5,812 nucleotides of DNA, from the NCBI GenBank assembly GCA_022702195.1, contig JAKONB010000317.1:1-5812 (forward strand), in the 5' to 3' direction. The stretch comes from Beijerinckiaceae bacterium (GTDB taxonomy: Bacteria; Pseudomonadota; Alphaproteobacteria; Rhizobiales; Beijerinckiaceae). Below, piece after piece: positions 5,071-5,812 of the stretch. How positions within the stretch are numbered: position 1 is the stretch's first letter; every line of letters begins with the position of its first letter. The notes beneath the pieces are model-generated. The model worked only from the letters and a program-made list of their open reading frames with translations. It searched no databases and had not been told where the DNA came from. The translations under genes and the position numbers were made by a program.

Positions 5071-5812
5071 ATGAACCTGTCCTATTATTGGTACGAGGCT
5101 GCCCGGATCATGACGACGCCGGCGCGCGTGGTCGCCGACATGGCCAAGCACAGCCTCCAGAACCCGGCCAACCCGCTCGCCTATTCGCCCTATGCCCGCA
5201 CGGTGGCGGCGGCCTGCGAGATGTTCGAGCGGGCGACCCGCCGCTACGCCAAGCCGAGCTTCGGCTTCACCGGCACCGTCGTCGACGGGGTGACCGTGCC
5301 GGTGAGCGAGCGCGTGGTGTGGGAGCGCCCGTTCTGCCGCGTCCTCACCTTCGACCGGGGTTTCGTGCGCGGCCCGGTTCAGGCGCAACCCAAGCTTCTC
5401 ATCGTAGCGCCGATGTCGGGGCATTACGCCACCCTCCTGCGCGGGACGGTGGAGGCGATGCTGCCCGCGCATCAGGTGTTCATCACCGATTGGACCGATG
5501 CCCGCATGGTGCCCCTGTCGGAGGGGCGCTTCGACCTCGACAGCTACATCGATTACCTCATCGACATCTTCCGCGATCTCGGCCCCGACCTCCACGTGAT
5601 GGCCGTGTGCCAGCCGGCGGTCCCGGTGCTGGCCGCCATCGCGGTCATGGAGGGGCAGAACGTCGCGCCGGTTCCGGTCTCGATGACGCTGATGGGCGGT
5701 CCGATCGATACCCGCCGCTCGCCCACCGCGGTGAATTGCCTGGCGCAGGAACGCGGCACCGCCTGGTTCGAGCGCAATTGCATCACCACCGTGCCGGCCG
5801 GCTATCCGGGCG
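5071..5812 (+). CDS. phaZ: Intracellular polyhydroxyalkanoate (PHB) depolymerase, 3'-truncated by window edge
   Basis: Cytoplasmic enzyme that hydrolyses stored polyhydroxybutyrate granules to release 3-hydroxybutyrate. The frame stays open from the ATG at 5071 to the right edge: 247 codons of a family usually about 400-430 residues long. Family hallmarks are the N-terminus MNLSYYWYEAAR, NPLAYSPYARTVAAACEMFERATRRY (about residues 34-59), ERVVWERPFCRVL (about 80-92), LIVAPMSGHYATLLRGTVEA (about 110-129), ITDWTDARMVPLS (138-150) and SMTLMGGPIDTRRSPTAVN (about 204-222). The nucleophile elbow AVCQPAVPV carries C180, the cysteine used instead of serine in Ralstonia-type PhaZ. The catalytic Asp and His lie beyond the edge. 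No signal peptide is present, which fits an intracellular enzyme. The ATG is chosen from homology. A G-rich stretch (GGGGGAG, 5053-5059) lies 11 bases upstream as a distant ribosome-binding site. The gene is divergent from actS. Confidence 0.93.
   Translation, partial: MNLSYYWYEAARIMTTPARVVADMAKHSLQNPANPLAYSPYARTVAAACEMFERATRRYAKPSFGFTGTVVDGVTVPVSERVVWERPFCRVLTFDRGFVRGPVQAQPKLLIVAPMSGHYATLLRGTVEAMLPAHQVFITDWTDARMVPLSEGRFDLDSYIDYLIDIFRDLGPDLHVMAVCQPAVPVLAAIAVMEGQNVAPVPVSMTLMGGPIDTRRSPTAVNCLAQERGTAWFERNCITTVPAGYPG

Noticed and set aside
4972..5595. 207-codon - strand frame opposite the start of phaZ
   Set aside because: The + strand carries continuous PHB depolymerase homology across this region. 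The - strand frame is His/Arg/Glu-rich noise.

Overview
The window is a GC-rich stretch of chromosome that reads like core genome of an alphaproteobacterium, most probably Hyphomicrobiales (Rhizobiales) and plausibly Methylobacterium or a relative. The basis is the ActS/ActR (RegB/RegA) pair, an intracellular PHB depolymerase of alphaproteobacterial type, a SuhB-type phosphatase, the codon bias, and a palindromic intergenic repeat of a kind common in this group. The taxonomic call is inference from family resemblance. I see no transposase, integrase, tRNA, rRNA or CRISPR array.

Layout, left to right. The 3' three quarters of an inositol-monophosphatase-family gene (suhB-like, + strand) is cut by the left edge and followed by a hairpin. 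Next comes a complete apt (adenine phosphoribosyltransferase, +). A 247-bp convergent gap after apt holds several palindromes. Then on the - strand are purQ and purS, overlapping by one base (TGATG), preceded by a gene for a 76-residue protein with two membrane helices. Also on the - strand are actR (response regulator) and, upstream of it, actS (membrane sensor histidine kinase), 40 bp apart and almost certainly one operon. A 260-bp divergent intergenic region with three inverted repeats separates actS from a + strand phaZ (intracellular polyhydroxyalkanoate depolymerase). phaZ runs off the right edge after 247 codons.

Functionally, apt (purine salvage, uses PRPP) and purSQ (de novo purine synthesis) lie tail to tail. 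ActS/ActR is the global redox-sensing system of alphaproteobacteria. It sits head to head with phaZ, which mobilises the PHB carbon and reductant store, so shared or cross-regulation through the divergent region is plausible but unproven. All complete genes look intact, with their catalytic residues present. Gaps at 566-644, 1191-1437, 2358-2442, 2674-2784, 3388-3427 and 4811-5070 hold no further gene I can support, and none exceeds 300 bp.

I found no clearly undescribed system. The observations most worth a second look are the actS-phaZ divergent region, the palindrome cluster between apt and purQ, and the small membrane protein upstream of purSQ.
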